This document shows, in pieces, positions 8,121 through 17,076 of a DNA stretch of 29,449 nt. The number at the start of each line of letters is the position of its first letter. Position 1 is the stretch's first letter. A program made the position numbers and the translations under genes. The notes beneath the pieces were generated by a model that made no database searches, had not been told where the DNA came from, and saw only the letters and a program-made list of their open reading frames with translations. Origin of the DNA: a virus; the IMG/VR virus record IMGVR_UViG_3300042691_022814, positions 1 to 29,449 of that record; one strand, written 5' to 3'.

Positions 8121-10223
8121 CTATTCAATCGTAATTTCTTCAGGTGCTTCCCAGTCTTCATCTGGTTCACAGTTTAACCATCGAAAAAATAACTCGCTGC
8201 CTTCTGGTTTTACAATACCATACGTGCCTTCTTCTGCTGTTGATGTGAATCGATTGTAAGCACGCACCTGCTGATGCCCATACTGCAACCCAAACGCAAA
8301 TGATTCCCCAATCGTTAGTGCTGGAGAGCCACCTGTCATGCTGCTGGTTCCGGAGACTGTAACAAACGCATTCTCTTCGTTTAGAATGAGTTTATGAGTA
8401 ACATTTGGAGATGTGCCAGTAGTTTTTACAACGGCAGTACTTAAGCCGGATAATGCACGAATCGCAGTTTGAACAGTTGTTCCGGTAGCATTTCTTGCGA
8501 TTGCTCCAGTCGTTCTCGTGCCATTCACATCATCAACAAATGTCAGCGTGTATGTTCCGCCTGTTGGAGAGCCACTGATTGAAACTGTGTGTGCCCGCTT
8601 TTTCGATGGGTAGTACACATAACACCGAACTGATGTTGCCTCGTTGCGAGCGGACGTCGATCCTTCGAGTGTTTCACCGAGAAACACATGCAGTTCTGTG
8701 TCGCCGTTGCGGACCCACTCACCGATCATATTCGGTTGACGGGAACACACCCTTGTGAATACATCGTAGCGTTCCGTCTTTTCGTTGTACGTCTGGCGAA
8801 ACACCATGTAATCATCCCAGATGGTCTGTTGCCACAATTGCACCCCTGCAAATGTGACGTCAAACATTCGGGCGAATTGCCAGTAGTAATCCTTTGCAAT
8901 CTGGTCAATTGCTTCGTCTGTAACCTTCTCCAGCCATGACAGTCGCCAGATATGTGTTACGCCTGACTGCGTTGGGTAGCGGTACGCCTGCGAAGATGCA
9001 GTCCGAGTGGTGAATTCGGTCGTCCCATCGACAGCGAACTGCACGGACTCTGGAGCGGAGTAATACTTGTACGCCTCATGAAGTTCAGAGAAATCGACGT
9101 TCGGCTTTACGTCCGTTCCGAATACTTGCGGAAACTCAGTTGCCAGAAATCCACCGACAACGAGCGGTTCACCTGCATCAACCAACCCTGAAGCCATGTT
9201 TCTTACAGGAATTAGAGTTGCATCCGTGTCATTCCACTTCGGTTGCCACAGTCCTACCTTGCCTTCGACGTTTTTGTCATAGATGTATGTGCTGTTTTCG
9301 CCGTCGACGGTAGCGAATCTCGTGACGGGTATATTCTTTGTTGATGCAATCAGACTGAATGGAGGATCTGGGTCAATCGTCTCCTCACCATCACTATGGC
9401 CAATATCTACAACAAGGCGTTGTCCGTAGTGAGCAAGCACGCTGTCCAGCACGATAGGGACATTCTCATAATCATTGGTTGTAGAGCATGTCGGCAGCTT
9501 GTCATAGATCGGTTCTGTATCGATATTCCGAACATTGTAAAGCCATGTGTACGACGGTGGCGGACCTGCTGGATTCTCCCCGAGCGGTTCCAGATATGAA
9601 CTGCCAGCAACGCCGACCAGTGATGTGATCAGGTCATCGGGAGTCATTTCAGATTCTGCACCAAGGTCGAGACTGTCTGCCAGTGCTCCGGTATTCAGAA
9701 ACTGCCACCAATACCGCTGATCAACAACCGGGACAATCCACAGCTCGGAGCTATTGGTGTCGATCTCCTTGTGCTCCATCGGCGTGATTGATCTGGCCGG
9801 GAGCAGACTTACAGTTAGTTTCAACTCATGCTTCGTTTCGACTGTATCGTCAGTCTCATCCGATCGCCGAGCACTGTAGTGGAGATTCAGTTTGTTGTTG
9901 TGCTTTGACGCGAGCTTGTACGCCGCATCTTTGATCTTAGTCGTCGCCAGCAGCAGACCATAGGACCAGCGAGTCGCTCCAGTCGGAATGACAATCTGGT
10001 TGATCTTTGGAACAGGCAATTGCCCGTAATTGTGAATCAGAACATTGTTCCCGCGATTCACATTCACGGCAGCATTCGGGCACAACAGTTGAAACAATTC
10101 CTGCGTGTGATGCTTCTCAATCAGGGCATCTACCCGACCATCCACATCCTGCAGAAGGAACGCTACCGGAGCATCATCCGGGCTATTGCTGTCGTTAACT
10201 GTGGCTCGCAGTTCAATTGCCAT
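8121..10223 (-). CDS. Large distal tail/baseplate-like protein with a C-terminal shared beta module
   Basis: 700 residues. The first about 540 are a mixed alpha/beta, Trp- and Tyr-rich sequence (RYWWQFLNTGALADSLDLG, HIWRLSWLEKVTDEAIDQIA) with no recognised catalytic site. Residues about 545-640 are a beta module (PTGGTYTLTFVDDVNGTRTT, then GTTVQTAIRALSGL and SSMTGGSPALTI) also present in the small protein at 10782-11315. Such GGTYTLTF modules recur in phage and bacterial surface proteins. The gene sits three nucleotides from the next gene (stop 8121-8123, next start 8116-8118). Position in the tail block suggests a hub, tip or receptor-interaction role; this is inference. Confidence 0.7.
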   Translation of the reverse strand: MAIELRATVNDSNSPDDAPVAFLLQDVDGRVDALIEKHHTQELFQLLCPNAAVNVNRGNNVLIHNYGQLPVPKINQIVIPTGATRWSYGLLLATTKIKDAAYKLASKHNNKLNLHYSARRSDETDDTVETKHELKLTVSLLPARSITPMEHKEIDTNSSELWIVPVVDQRYWWQFLNTGALADSLDLGAESEMTPDDLITSLVGVAGSSYLEPLGENPAGPPPSYTWLYNVRNIDTEPIYDKLPTCSTTNDYENVPIVLDSVLAHYGQRLVVDIGHSDGEETIDPDPPFSLIASTKNIPVTRFATVDGENSTYIYDKNVEGKVGLWQPKWNDTDATLIPVRNMASGLVDAGEPLVVGGFLATEFPQVFGTDVKPNVDFSELHEAYKYYSAPESVQFAVDGTTEFTTRTASSQAYRYPTQSGVTHIWRLSWLEKVTDEAIDQIAKDYYWQFARMFDVTFAGVQLWQQTIWDDYMVFRQTYNEKTERYDVFTRVCSRQPNMIGEWVRNGDTELHVFLGETLEGSTSARNEATSVRCYVYYPSKKRAHTVSISGSPTGGTYTLTFVDDVNGTRTTGAIARNATGTTVQTAIRALSGLSTAVVKTTGTSPNVTHKLILNEENAFVTVSGTSSMTGGSPALTIGESFAFGLQYGHQQVRAYNRFTSTAEEGTYGIVKPEGSELFFRWLNCEPDEDWEAPEEITIE
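8305..8592 (-). repeat. Beta module, copy in the 700-residue tail protein
   Basis: About 95 residues with the order GGTYTLTF, RTTGAIA, TVQTAIR.L.GLS, then a glycine-serine-threonine turn SSMTGG near the end. It aligns along its length with residues about 47-143 of the protein at 10782-11315, and the nucleotide sequences are also visibly similar. Boundaries are approximate. Confidence 0.75.
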
Positions 10224-10226
10224 CGG

Positions 10227-10772
10227 TTACACTTGATCCAAGTCCCAGTGAAAATCGACACCAAAATCCATCGACATTACAGCCTGTGACATGTCGCCAC
10301 CGGGAGTCACGCCTGTGACAGAATCAGAAGTGCGTGTCACCTCTGTGTCACTGATGGCATAGATCTGCTGAGTTAATATCGGAATTCCAGCATCAGCACC
10401 CGTCGTCGCTGGAAGCAAGCTCCCGAGAAGCGATTTCAACACATCTTGCTGCAGATCCAATATCCCATCTGGCGACGTCAGCAGACCCTCATCCGTTCCA
10501 TTGCGATCGATCCGGGACGTCTTCCAGAGCGAAACACGCATTGTTCCCTGATACGGAACGACGATCCCGGCGGCACCTGCCTGCTCAGAATAACCATACC
10601 GACCACCAGTGATACTGACCGTGATCAGGTCATGGTCACGGATATTGTCCGGCAGTACATCACCCGCCATGATGAACACGCGACTTGCGTACTTAGGGCT
10701 GGATGCCTGCAGCAAAGCCTTTGCCCGCTGCAGGACCAGTTTTTTCGTTGCCCGTCGCTGTCGCTGCGTCAT
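10227..10772 (-). CDS. Putative tail-completion or neck protein
   Basis: 181 residues. A basic N-terminus (MTQRQRRATKKLVLQRAKAL) is followed by a mixed alpha/beta body with alternating hydrophobics (DLITVSITGGRYGYSEQ, GTMRVSLWKTSR) and an acidic C-terminus ending FHWDLDQV. The size and pattern recall tail terminator or completion proteins, but no conserved signature is certain. Stop TAA at 10227-10229 lies three bases from the start of the next gene. The upstream gene ends nine bases before its ATG, with GTGAGA as a plausible RBS. The role is inferred from length and neighbours only. Confidence 0.55.
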   Translation of the reverse strand: MTQRQRRATKKLVLQRAKALLQASSPKYASRVFIMAGDVLPDNIRDHDLITVSITGGRYGYSEQAGAAGIVVPYQGTMRVSLWKTSRIDRNGTDEGLLTSPDGILDLQQDVLKSLLGSLLPATTGADAGIPILTQQIYAISDTEVTRTSDSVTGVTPGGDMSQAVMSMDFGVDFHWDLDQV

Positions 10773-10781
10773 GGATCAATC

Positions 10782-11315
10782 TCACTTAAGTTCTGACGCC
10801 AACTCTTCACACCAATCGATGAGCTTGTTTTTCATCAAATCACATGAAGACTGCGACAGATGCGGCAGTTCGGCATACGGAGTGGAATTCGCGACGGTCA
10901 GCGAGTTCGTACCACCAGTCATACTGCTGGTACGAGTCAGCGTGATTGCTGCCTGAGTGCCCTTGTATGTGATTGTGTGTGTGAAGTTTGGCGTTGTTCC
11001 ACTGGCTGACACAGTCGTCAGACTCAATCCTGCAAGCAGTCTGATTGCGGTTTGAACAGTCGCTGCCACAGCGTTGAAAGCAATCGCACCAGTTGTGCGT
11101 GCTCCATAAATCGCGTCTGTGAACGTCAGTGTGTACGTTCCGCCGGTAGGAGTGCCAGCAATAGTTGCGGTGTCGACTTGAGCCGTTCCACTGACAGTAT
11201 TGGTCACTGCGGTGTCGAGCAGTGTCAGGATATCATCCACCTTGCCAGCGATTGCAGTTTTATCTGCCGTAGACGGAGCATGTGCAAATGCCGTCGTAGT
11301 CGTCATATCAGCCAT
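10782..11315 (-). CDS. Small virion protein carrying the shared beta module
   Basis: 177 residues: a Thr/Ala-rich N-terminus (MADMTTTTAFAHAPSTADK), a short helical segment (GKVDDILTLLDTAVTN), then at residues about 47-143 a beta module (PTGGTYTLTFTDAIYGARTT, SSMTGGTNSLTV) homologous to one in the 700-residue protein two genes downstream, then a helical C-terminus (CDLMKNKLIDWCEELASELK). The strong RBS (GAAAGGAATCCTGAA before ATG) is of the type used by the capsid and decoration genes, so this product may be abundant. A tail surface or fibre-like role is inferred. Confidence 0.68.
   Translation of the reverse strand: MADMTTTTAFAHAPSTADKTAIAGKVDDILTLLDTAVTNTVSGTAQVDTATIAGTPTGGTYTLTFTDAIYGARTTGAIAFNAVAATVQTAIRLLAGLSLTTVSASGTTPNFTHTITYKGTQAAITLTRTSSMTGGTNSLTVANSTPYAELPHLSQSSCDLMKNKLIDWCEELASELK
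10885..11178 (-). repeat. Beta module, copy in the 177-residue virion protein
   Basis: Partner of the module at 8305-8592, lying on the same strand with the same order of motifs (GGTYTLTF, RTTGAIA, TVQTAIR, SSMTGG). The two copies are about 2.3 kb apart, separated by one gene and the first part of the tail protein. Boundaries are approximate. Confidence 0.75.
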
Positions 11316-11330
11316 TTCAGGATTCCTTTC

Positions 11331-13550
11331 CTATTGCCACAAGTTCCAAGATCCAGAGAACACCCCAATATCATCAGGGTTTTGCGGGCTAGCTGTTGAT
11401 TCCAGGCGTTTCATAAACGCTCTGGCAGTATCATCAGTAACCCGCAGATATTCAGGACGTCCGAAGCGATGATAAATCGGCTCGCGATCGATTGCGTATT
11501 GTACCTCAAGTTGCGTCGTATACAACAACAACTCACCATCTGCTGTCGGAACAGGGTTCTGATAAATGACCTTCTGGTCAATCTTCTTGTGCATAATCTT
11601 CATCGTCTGCCCCTGACCAAGATAAATCCCGGTGTCCTCTTCAAATGTGTCTGGCACTTTGGGAAGAATCGGCAGCGTGTTCAGCCTTTCAGCAGTAATA
11701 CGAATTGTTCGGGTCCGCTGTTTCTGTCCAATATCCACAAATACCGTATCGCTCAATCCCTGATTGGTCTGTGTTGTCTTTGCAGCAGCTACCGGCAGTG
11801 AAATCGATGACGTGGCTGTATTGTACTGCGACGTAATGTCGTAGTGCGAATAGACATTCTTGTACGCATCCGGCGTGTATCGAAGCAGGTCCGCAGAGTC
11901 AGGAAGGTTCTGGTAAATCTCACTCAGAATCTGAGGAGCGTAATATCCATAGATCGCATCGTAATCGTATGCCGGAATCGTCTCGGAAATATTCACCTGT
12001 CGATCAACCCGAACATCGATCTCTGTTTCCGTATCAATACTGGTGTCGAATCCGAAATTCGGATCACAGGGAGTATTGATCGCTGCGTGCAATGCTGACA
12101 GCGTCGGCACATAGCTCGGATCGGGAGATGGCTGCTCAAATACGCCACTGTCGCCAATTTCTCGGTTTCCCAACGCTCGCATATTATTGTAAGAATCGAG
12201 TTGTGTCCCTGTTGGGCCTTTCCCAAGTCTTGCAAACACTGCATTGCTGATCACATTGAAATGCTGGCCCGGAATTCCATTCGGGTTTGCTAGATTTGCG
12301 TTGCCACGCATTCTGCGACCAGACACAATACACGACAACATAAACTGCTGGTTCGACCCTTGTTCAGACGTGATTTCATACTGATCTACCAGAGTCGCAA
12401 CGCTTTCACCCGGCTGATCCGCACGTGTCAAATTCAGGCGAGATTCCACGATAGCAACGGCAATCCGATTCATCGTGTGCAGACTGGAAGTCTTTTCGCC
12501 ACGAAGGTTGACTCGCAGATTGAAGTTGACGATTGCCCCCAACTGAACAGAAGCCTCAGTGTGTGAGATATTGACATCGGCACATCCAGCAGGCGGGGTG
12601 ATCGTCACTTCCTTGTCAGTGATTGTGTAATGAAGTTTCAGCCCATCCTCGGACGCCTTGTATTCCACAGCATCCCGCCGCATTCCCGGAACCAATGGCG
12701 GCATGGTCAATTGGCGATAATCGTTCGGGTTCCAATGTGGGTTCGCCAGTGTGACAGATCCCGTGTACGTCCTGACGAGATAATTTGCTTCGTCATATCG
12801 ATCCAGACATGACCATCGATGGCTGAGAACACCTAGTTTACGCTGTGCTCCGATGAACAGATTCGTCCTGTTCATCAGGCCAGACTGATACAAATACTGC
12901 CCCCCACTACCTACATCCTCACCATATCGCGTCGTTCCTGCGGCACTGTATGGGTATGGGTTCTGTGAACAGGTTGGAACGATACTGAACTCAACTTCAA
13001 ACTCGACACGCCACACCTGATTATTGGCAACCCCTGTGATATTTGCGGACTTTGGCATTGGACCACCTGCCATATCAGTCATACCACTCATCTGGTACAC
13101 AGGAATCGACTCGTAATCCGGAACACCCGTAATTCCATTGGAGGTGTCACGAGTCAGAGCATCTGCAGTATCGTCAATTGTTTTGGTCGACAGATTCTGC
13201 GGAGGCAAAACATCAAACAACACAAACGTCTGCGATGCGTATCCGGTGTGTGCTGTAGAATAAATCAGACGCCGACGAGGAGCCATCAACAGATCGTGCA
13301 ATGCCTTGAACATCTGGCTGGCACCAGCCCCATATTGTGGTGTTGAGCCGTAATAGAACGACTCGCCCATATGTGGATGCAACCCGATCGAACTGTGATT
13401 ATCTTTGGTGATATATCCCAGCACTCGCAGGCTGATCTTGTTGTACAACAACTGCTGGCCTGAATCGTCATAGACTGGCGTTTCGACCAGACTCAATGTC
13501 TGAACATTCCGCAGCTCGATGCCGTTGTATTTGAGAATAGATTCAGTCAT
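11331..13550 (-). CDS. Large tail structural protein downstream of the tape measure
   Basis: 739 residues, soluble, beta-rich (ILKYNGIELRNVQTLSLVET at the N-terminus; VWRVEFEVEFSIVPTC; GQTMKIMHKKIDQKVIYQN). The N-terminal MTESILKYNGIEL opening resembles phage proteins that assemble at the tail tip, but no precise family can be named. Its ATG overlaps the tape-measure stop (ATGA), the usual position of a distal tail or tip protein. It contains many Asp/Tyr-rich loops and no coiled coil or membrane segment. Role inferred from position and size. Confidence 0.7.
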   Translation of the reverse strand: MTESILKYNGIELRNVQTLSLVETPVYDDSGQQLLYNKISLRVLGYITKDNHSSIGLHPHMGESFYYGSTPQYGAGASQMFKALHDLLMAPRRRLIYSTAHTGYASQTFVLFDVLPPQNLSTKTIDDTADALTRDTSNGITGVPDYESIPVYQMSGMTDMAGGPMPKSANITGVANNQVWRVEFEVEFSIVPTCSQNPYPYSAAGTTRYGEDVGSGGQYLYQSGLMNRTNLFIGAQRKLGVLSHRWSCLDRYDEANYLVRTYTGSVTLANPHWNPNDYRQLTMPPLVPGMRRDAVEYKASEDGLKLHYTITDKEVTITPPAGCADVNISHTEASVQLGAIVNFNLRVNLRGEKTSSLHTMNRIAVAIVESRLNLTRADQPGESVATLVDQYEITSEQGSNQQFMLSCIVSGRRMRGNANLANPNGIPGQHFNVISNAVFARLGKGPTGTQLDSYNNMRALGNREIGDSGVFEQPSPDPSYVPTLSALHAAINTPCDPNFGFDTSIDTETEIDVRVDRQVNISETIPAYDYDAIYGYYAPQILSEIYQNLPDSADLLRYTPDAYKNVYSHYDITSQYNTATSSISLPVAAAKTTQTNQGLSDTVFVDIGQKQRTRTIRITAERLNTLPILPKVPDTFEEDTGIYLGQGQTMKIMHKKIDQKVIYQNPVPTADGELLLYTTQLEVQYAIDREPIYHRFGRPEYLRVTDDTARAFMKRLESTASPQNPDDIGVFSGSWNLWQ

Positions 13551-15280
13551 GGCAGTGGCCCCATCGGCTTACGCGGAGCATTTCTGGCTGGATCAAATGG
13601 CGATTCCAGCATCTGCTTGTGCCATTGATGGATCGGAGCATCATTTTGGTCACCAAACCGCCTTCGTTCTTTTATGTCTTGTTTTACTGCATCAGCATTA
13701 TCTTTCATGGCAGGAATCAAATCCTGCAACCATTCAATCCCCTCACCAATTGTGTTTTTGATTTCCGTCGCTGTTTCAAATGTTGATGCAAGGAAGTTTG
13801 CCCCGAATGATCCAATTCGATTTCCGAGATTTGACATCATGTCGGACCAAGGTTGTATAGCCTCTTCGAGACGATTTTGGGCATTCAGGCGATCCTTCCC
13901 TGTTTCGCTTATTTCTCCTGCAGACTCAATGTCACGCAACACTCGACCGACCTGCAATTGGGAATTGGCGTAAGCGAGTACACCACTGTAATTCGCTAGC
14001 TTAACAGTCGTGTCGTAAGACTGCTTTGCCAACGCTGACAGTGCCTTGTATGTCGCAGATGCAGCAGACCCAATTACTGACGCACCAGCGACCATTGCAC
14101 CGAGAGCCACACCAGCAGGACCAATCGCAGCCCCGAACCTTGCAGCCACTACGGGATTTACCCCGAAACGTGTAGCCACACGGGTTCCCAGTCGTGCCCC
14201 CAGTTGTGCCAGACCAGCACGATATCGGGCGGGAATCATCCTCTGCACGCCACGATTCACACGCCTCAAAGCTTTGGCAGCAACTCGCCCTGCCCTCACA
14301 GCCAAAGGCCGCATTCGATTGACGAGCGTTCCAATAACCGTCGTGCTGCCCTGAGTGGCTTCCGTTAACTGATCGACAGCGTTTTTCAGCTCCTCGGAAT
14401 TCATGTTCAGGTCCATGCCCGGAACGCCCATGAAATCCGCGAACGTGCCCATCAGTTTTTCGAGAGCCGATTGTTTCGGCTGCGACTCTCTCACCGACGT
14501 CGGGAACAGGCCACCCTCACGCAGTCGTTCCTCAATCTCGCCTCGTCGTCGGCCCTTCAGTTGGCCAGTCTGTTCTACTCCATCAGATCGCATGGCGACA
14601 TACGTGAACGTCTTTTCCAACGCTCGCCCGAGTGTCTGCTCCATGCGAGGACCACCGAAGATTCCGGCCATTCGCTCGAAGATACGATCGAGGAAAGCGT
14701 TCGTTCTGCGTTCTTCAGCAGGATGAATCGCACGTGCTTCCTCAGCATCAGCACGCTGCCTTCGAGCCTCCGGAGACTGCTCCGCTTCAATCTCTGGAAA
14801 CAATGACGAGAGATTTCCGATCGTCATGCTGTGTGACAATCGATTCGCAACACCCTGCAATTCGTCAGTCAGGCCACGAAATGAAAACCGTGCCAAACCA
14901 GAACCCGGAACACCCTGCATACTATCATCAATATCGTGTTCCAGTAACGCCCGAATCTGCTCCAGCGTCACACCCTGACGTTCAGCAATCTTTACGAATG
15001 CTCTGGTTGATGCCTCATCAAGCGGCATATTCTGCGGAGTTTGTGCCCCCAGCATTCGAATCATGTCGCCAACGGGACCGAGAGTAAATTCTCTGACAAT
15101 CTGGTCAACCGTTTCATCCGCACTCGACACTTCTCGTGGAGCACGCGGAGCAATCTGGCCTGCCGTCTGGTTCAGGCGATCCTGAAACGTATTTCTTAGG
15201 GCAGCATTCGTGACACGCTGCGTCACGTTGCCGTATGGGTTACTGATGATTCGGAAGAGGTCTTGGAGAAAGTTATTCAC
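13547..15280 (-). CDS. Tape measure-like protein
   Basis: 577 residues from a GTG at 15278-15280. Long helical, charged stretches (residues about 100-260, EARRQRADAEEARA, RGEIEERLREGGLF), then a basic region (about 325-360, RAGRVAAKALRRVNRGVQRM), then a hydrophobic Gly/Ala segment (about 376-412, FGAAIGPAGVALGAMVAGA), which is the usual tape-measure layout. By the rule of about 1.5 angstrom per residue this length would suit a tail somewhat under 100 nm. The start lies 8 nt inside the minus-one extension of the chaperone gene, exactly as in lambda-type G/GT/H blocks, which strongly supports the call. Confidence 0.75.
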   Translation of the reverse strand: MNNFLQDLFRIISNPYGNVTQRVTNAALRNTFQDRLNQTAGQIAPRAPREVSSADETVDQIVREFTLGPVGDMIRMLGAQTPQNMPLDEASTRAFVKIAERQGVTLEQIRALLEHDIDDSMQGVPGSGLARFSFRGLTDELQGVANRLSHSMTIGNLSSLFPEIEAEQSPEARRQRADAEEARAIHPAEERRTNAFLDRIFERMAGIFGGPRMEQTLGRALEKTFTYVAMRSDGVEQTGQLKGRRRGEIEERLREGGLFPTSVRESQPKQSALEKLMGTFADFMGVPGMDLNMNSEELKNAVDQLTEATQGSTTVIGTLVNRMRPLAVRAGRVAAKALRRVNRGVQRMIPARYRAGLAQLGARLGTRVATRFGVNPVVAARFGAAIGPAGVALGAMVAGASVIGSAASATYKALSALAKQSYDTTVKLANYSGVLAYANSQLQVGRVLRDIESAGEISETGKDRLNAQNRLEEAIQPWSDMMSNLGNRIGSFGANFLASTFETATEIKNTIGEGIEWLQDLIPAMKDNADAVKQDIKERRRFGDQNDAPIHQWHKQMLESPFDPARNAPRKPMGPLP

Positions 15281-15527
15281 TGTTACTCTTTCTCTTCCGG
15301 CTCGCTGCTACCATTTTTGCGATGGCGAAATCATTCTCCACCATCTGTTTGCAAAATTCCGCGTCAGCACCACTAAACGTCACACCAATTCCCTGAGCCA
15401 CTGAAAATGCCTGCCAGACACAAACCCGATGCAAGTTCAGGTAGAGACCGTATCGCTGCTCGTGGCTGACTCGTCCAAGAACTCCTGTTCCATAGACGGC
15501 GATGAGATCGGCGTCAGTTCTGTACTT
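15273..15527 (-). CDS. Minus-one frameshift extension of the tail assembly chaperone (GT-like T domain)
   Basis: Reading in the minus-one frame from the A9 run gives 84 residues beginning KYRTDADLIAVYGTGVLG, then HEQRYGLYLNLHRVCVWQAF, and ending KMVAASRKRKSNSE before TAA at 15273-15275. The frame has no start of its own near the slip site but stays open across the only gap in an otherwise gap-free operon, and its stop lies 5 nt inside the tape-measure gene. This is the architecture of lambda G/GT: a long product of 104 + 84 residues made by slippage on the mRNA. The 84-residue part looks like real protein, with aromatic and Cys content unlike the 0-frame tail. Confidence 0.78.
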   Translation of the reverse strand, partial: KYRTDADLIAVYGTGVLGRVSHEQRYGLYLNLHRVCVWQAFSVAQGIGVTFSGADAEFCKQMVENDFAIAKMVAASRKRKSNSE

Positions 15528-15838
15528 TTTTTTTGAACACTGGAGTATTCAAGGAATCTCGCAAGTTCCTCAACACACTCTAATTCCGTCAATCCGCCGT
15601 CGCCGACTTGCTGCACATGAAACACATCCCGAAACACCTTTGCCAGTTTTCCAATGATTTTATCTCGCAGACCCTCAACCGCCACGAGTTTCAGGTCATC
15701 TTCCCTGTACTCTTCGTGAGCGTTCAGGTCACGCCAGAGAACCATTGGATCTCCAAGCACAATTCGCTGCCCGTTCCAAAAACGGTAAATGTAGCGATTG
15801 CGATTGAAGATCCAGCGTCGAATCAAATTTAGGATCAT
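15437..15838 (-). CDS. Tail assembly chaperone, 0-frame product (G-like)
   Basis: 133 residues, ATG overlapping the upstream stop by ATGA. Residues 1-104 are structured (MILNLIRRWIFNRNRYIYRF, KLAKVFRDVFHVQQV); residues 105-133 (STELTPISSPSMEQE and on) are Ser/Thr-rich and look like a 0-frame tail of little structure. The gene lies between the tube-like protein and the tape measure. Slippage at A9 (15526-15534) diverts a fraction of ribosomes into the minus-one frame and gives a 188-residue fusion. In lambda such a ratio of short to long chaperone controls tape-measure loading; the role here is by analogy. Confidence 0.75.
   Translation of the reverse strand: MILNLIRRWIFNRNRYIYRFWNGQRIVLGDPMVLWRDLNAHEEYREDDLKLVAVEGLRDKIIGKLAKVFRDVFHVQQVGDGGLTELECVEELARFLEYSSVQKKSTELTPISSPSMEQEFLDESATSSDTVST
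15527..15533 (-). promoter_or_regulatory. Programmed minus-one frameshift slippery heptamer (A AAA AAA)
   Basis: On the minus strand the codons are GTT CAA AAA AAA AGT, so a run of nine A (15526-15534) contains a canonical X XXY YYZ heptamer in the correct register after Q102. Nothing else in the chaperone gene is as slippery. Confidence 0.75.
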
Positions 15839-16452
15839 GCTGTCTGCGAAGTCCCTGCATACGTCTGCAGATTGGTAACGAGGTGATTATTCTGCATGAA
15901 CAGTCGAGTCTTGCCGTCACCACTGACAGCCGTGTTAGTAGTCCATGGATGAGCCACAACATCGAACTCGAACACAGTGTTCTTGGACCCGATCGGAAAT
16001 CGAACAGGGCCATCAAACCAGCAGTTCGGGTAATTCAGCAGAGTCATCACAATGGCGTTGGCGTCTGCTGCCACCGCAACAACATCCGATGCACCGGTCA
16101 GAAGAATCTGGAACGCACGATTACCGCACGTTGTCAGCCCGCCAATGTCGACAATTTCCCCCATTGCATGCGCTGACCAGTTTTCAGACCGCTGTGCCAT
16201 CCGCAGTTTCTTGACGACATCAAGATCGTACTCAACAAGCTGCAGCGGAATGCGGGCAGACTTGCCGAGATACTGTCGATCAATCGGAGGGCCTGACGTG
16301 CCACCCATTCGATCAGAGTAGATATCATTCTTGTAGAACATCTCTTCAACGGAAACGCCGTCCGGGCTGTATCCCAGCGTCTGGAACCCGTCGCCGTCCC
16401 GCAGGTTCACCTTCACGGTGACAGCACCCGTAATGTATGGGCAATATGGCAT
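15835..16452 (-). CDS. Putative tail tube or virion structural protein
   Basis: 205 residues, soluble, mixed beta (GAVTVKVNLRDGDGFQTLGY, SKNTVFEFDVVAHPWT). Its body includes a charged Gly-rich loop (SDRMGGTSGPPIDRQYLG) followed by IPLQLVEYDLDVVKKL. The position just after the gp36-like head-completion gene and just before the chaperone pair is where the major tail tube protein usually lies. The start ATG 16450-16452 has AAGGA about 9 nt upstream. Tube role is inferred from position and beta content; it could also be another virion protein. Confidence 0.6.
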   Translation of the reverse strand: MPYCPYITGAVTVKVNLRDGDGFQTLGYSPDGVSVEEMFYKNDIYSDRMGGTSGPPIDRQYLGKSARIPLQLVEYDLDVVKKLRMAQRSENWSAHAMGEIVDIGGLTTCGNRAFQILLTGASDVVAVAADANAIVMTLLNYPNCWFDGPVRFPIGSKNTVFEFDVVAHPWTTNTAVSGDGKTRLFMQNNHLVTNLQTYAGTSQTA

Positions 16453-16455
16453 CTT

Positions 16456-16962
16456 TTATCGTCCTTGTCGCTCCATACGAGCGGGAAAGTAATGTGACCT
16501 GTCTCGCCACAAGTTCATCTGATTCCACTCAGTGATCGTCGGACCATCTACGGACGTCAGACTTGCGGCCTGATCAGCAGGCTCGTCAGCCGTCACAATA
16601 GACGACCCATCCTGCAGATCCTTGATATTGTTTTTCCGAATCTTCTCGTATGCTTCGAGAACCTCGGGCTTCATGTTCGGTCTTCGGCGTAGCAGGTGAA
16701 CCATGGCAATCTCACAGATAATCCTCTGCAGATATGCCAGATCCGTTCCTGTCAGCGCCGCCAGTTCCGCAGCGTTGTAACGGCCCGCTTTTCGCAATGC
16801 CGCCACAACCTCACCCTCAGCGTCATCGATCGCCGTATCAACTCGACTATTGCTAGTCACGTCCACCACAGTCGGATCTGACAAGTCATCGACGACGAGC
16901 TGTTGAATATCTCGCTCATCGAATCTCATCATCAGGTCACTCGCTGTGACGTACTCAGCCAT
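16456..16962 (-). CDS. Head completion/adaptor protein, gp36 (DUF1320)-like
   Basis: 168 residues. The N-terminus MAEYVTASDLMMRFDERDIQ followed by DTAIDDAEGEVVAALRKAGRY and a helical ICEIAMVHLLRRRPNM block match the Mu gp36/DUF1320 pattern of short helical head-tail adaptors (approximate residue positions 1-120). The C-terminal about 45 residues are extra and end in a basic, aromatic stretch (RDRSHYFPARMERQ). GGGGAGA precedes ATG 16960-16962 at normal spacing. Directly follows the major capsid protein, the expected location for the connector that closes the portal-proximal head opening. Confidence 0.72.
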   Translation of the reverse strand: MAEYVTASDLMMRFDERDIQQLVVDDLSDPTVVDVTSNSRVDTAIDDAEGEVVAALRKAGRYNAAELAALTGTDLAYLQRIICEIAMVHLLRRRPNMKPEVLEAYEKIRKNNIKDLQDGSSIVTADEPADQAASLTSVDGPTITEWNQMNLWRDRSHYFPARMERQGR

Positions 16963-17030
16963 GATTCACTATCTCCCCAACATCAGACTGGATCACCACC
17001 TTTCCAATTTCCATGAGTTTTGGAAACAGG

Positions 17031-17058
17031 AGCTTTGCGCTCAATTGAGCGCAAAGCT
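17031..17058. repeat. 28-bp perfect palindrome, copy 2 (centre AATT)
   Basis: Half-site AGCTTTGCGCTCAA followed by its exact complement. It lies in the 114-base gap between the capsid gene stop (17077) and the next start (16962), so in RNA it could form a 12-bp stem with an AATT loop. No U-run follows, so it is not a classical terminator. It could be an mRNA-stabilising or processing hairpin for the capsid message, or a protein-binding site. Confidence 0.85.
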
Positions 17059-17076
17059 ATTCGGCGATGTCAGGTA

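Noticed and set aside
17031-17058. Palindrome after the capsid gene as a rho-independent terminator
   Set aside because: No U-run on the minus strand, and the same palindrome occurs inside two coding regions.
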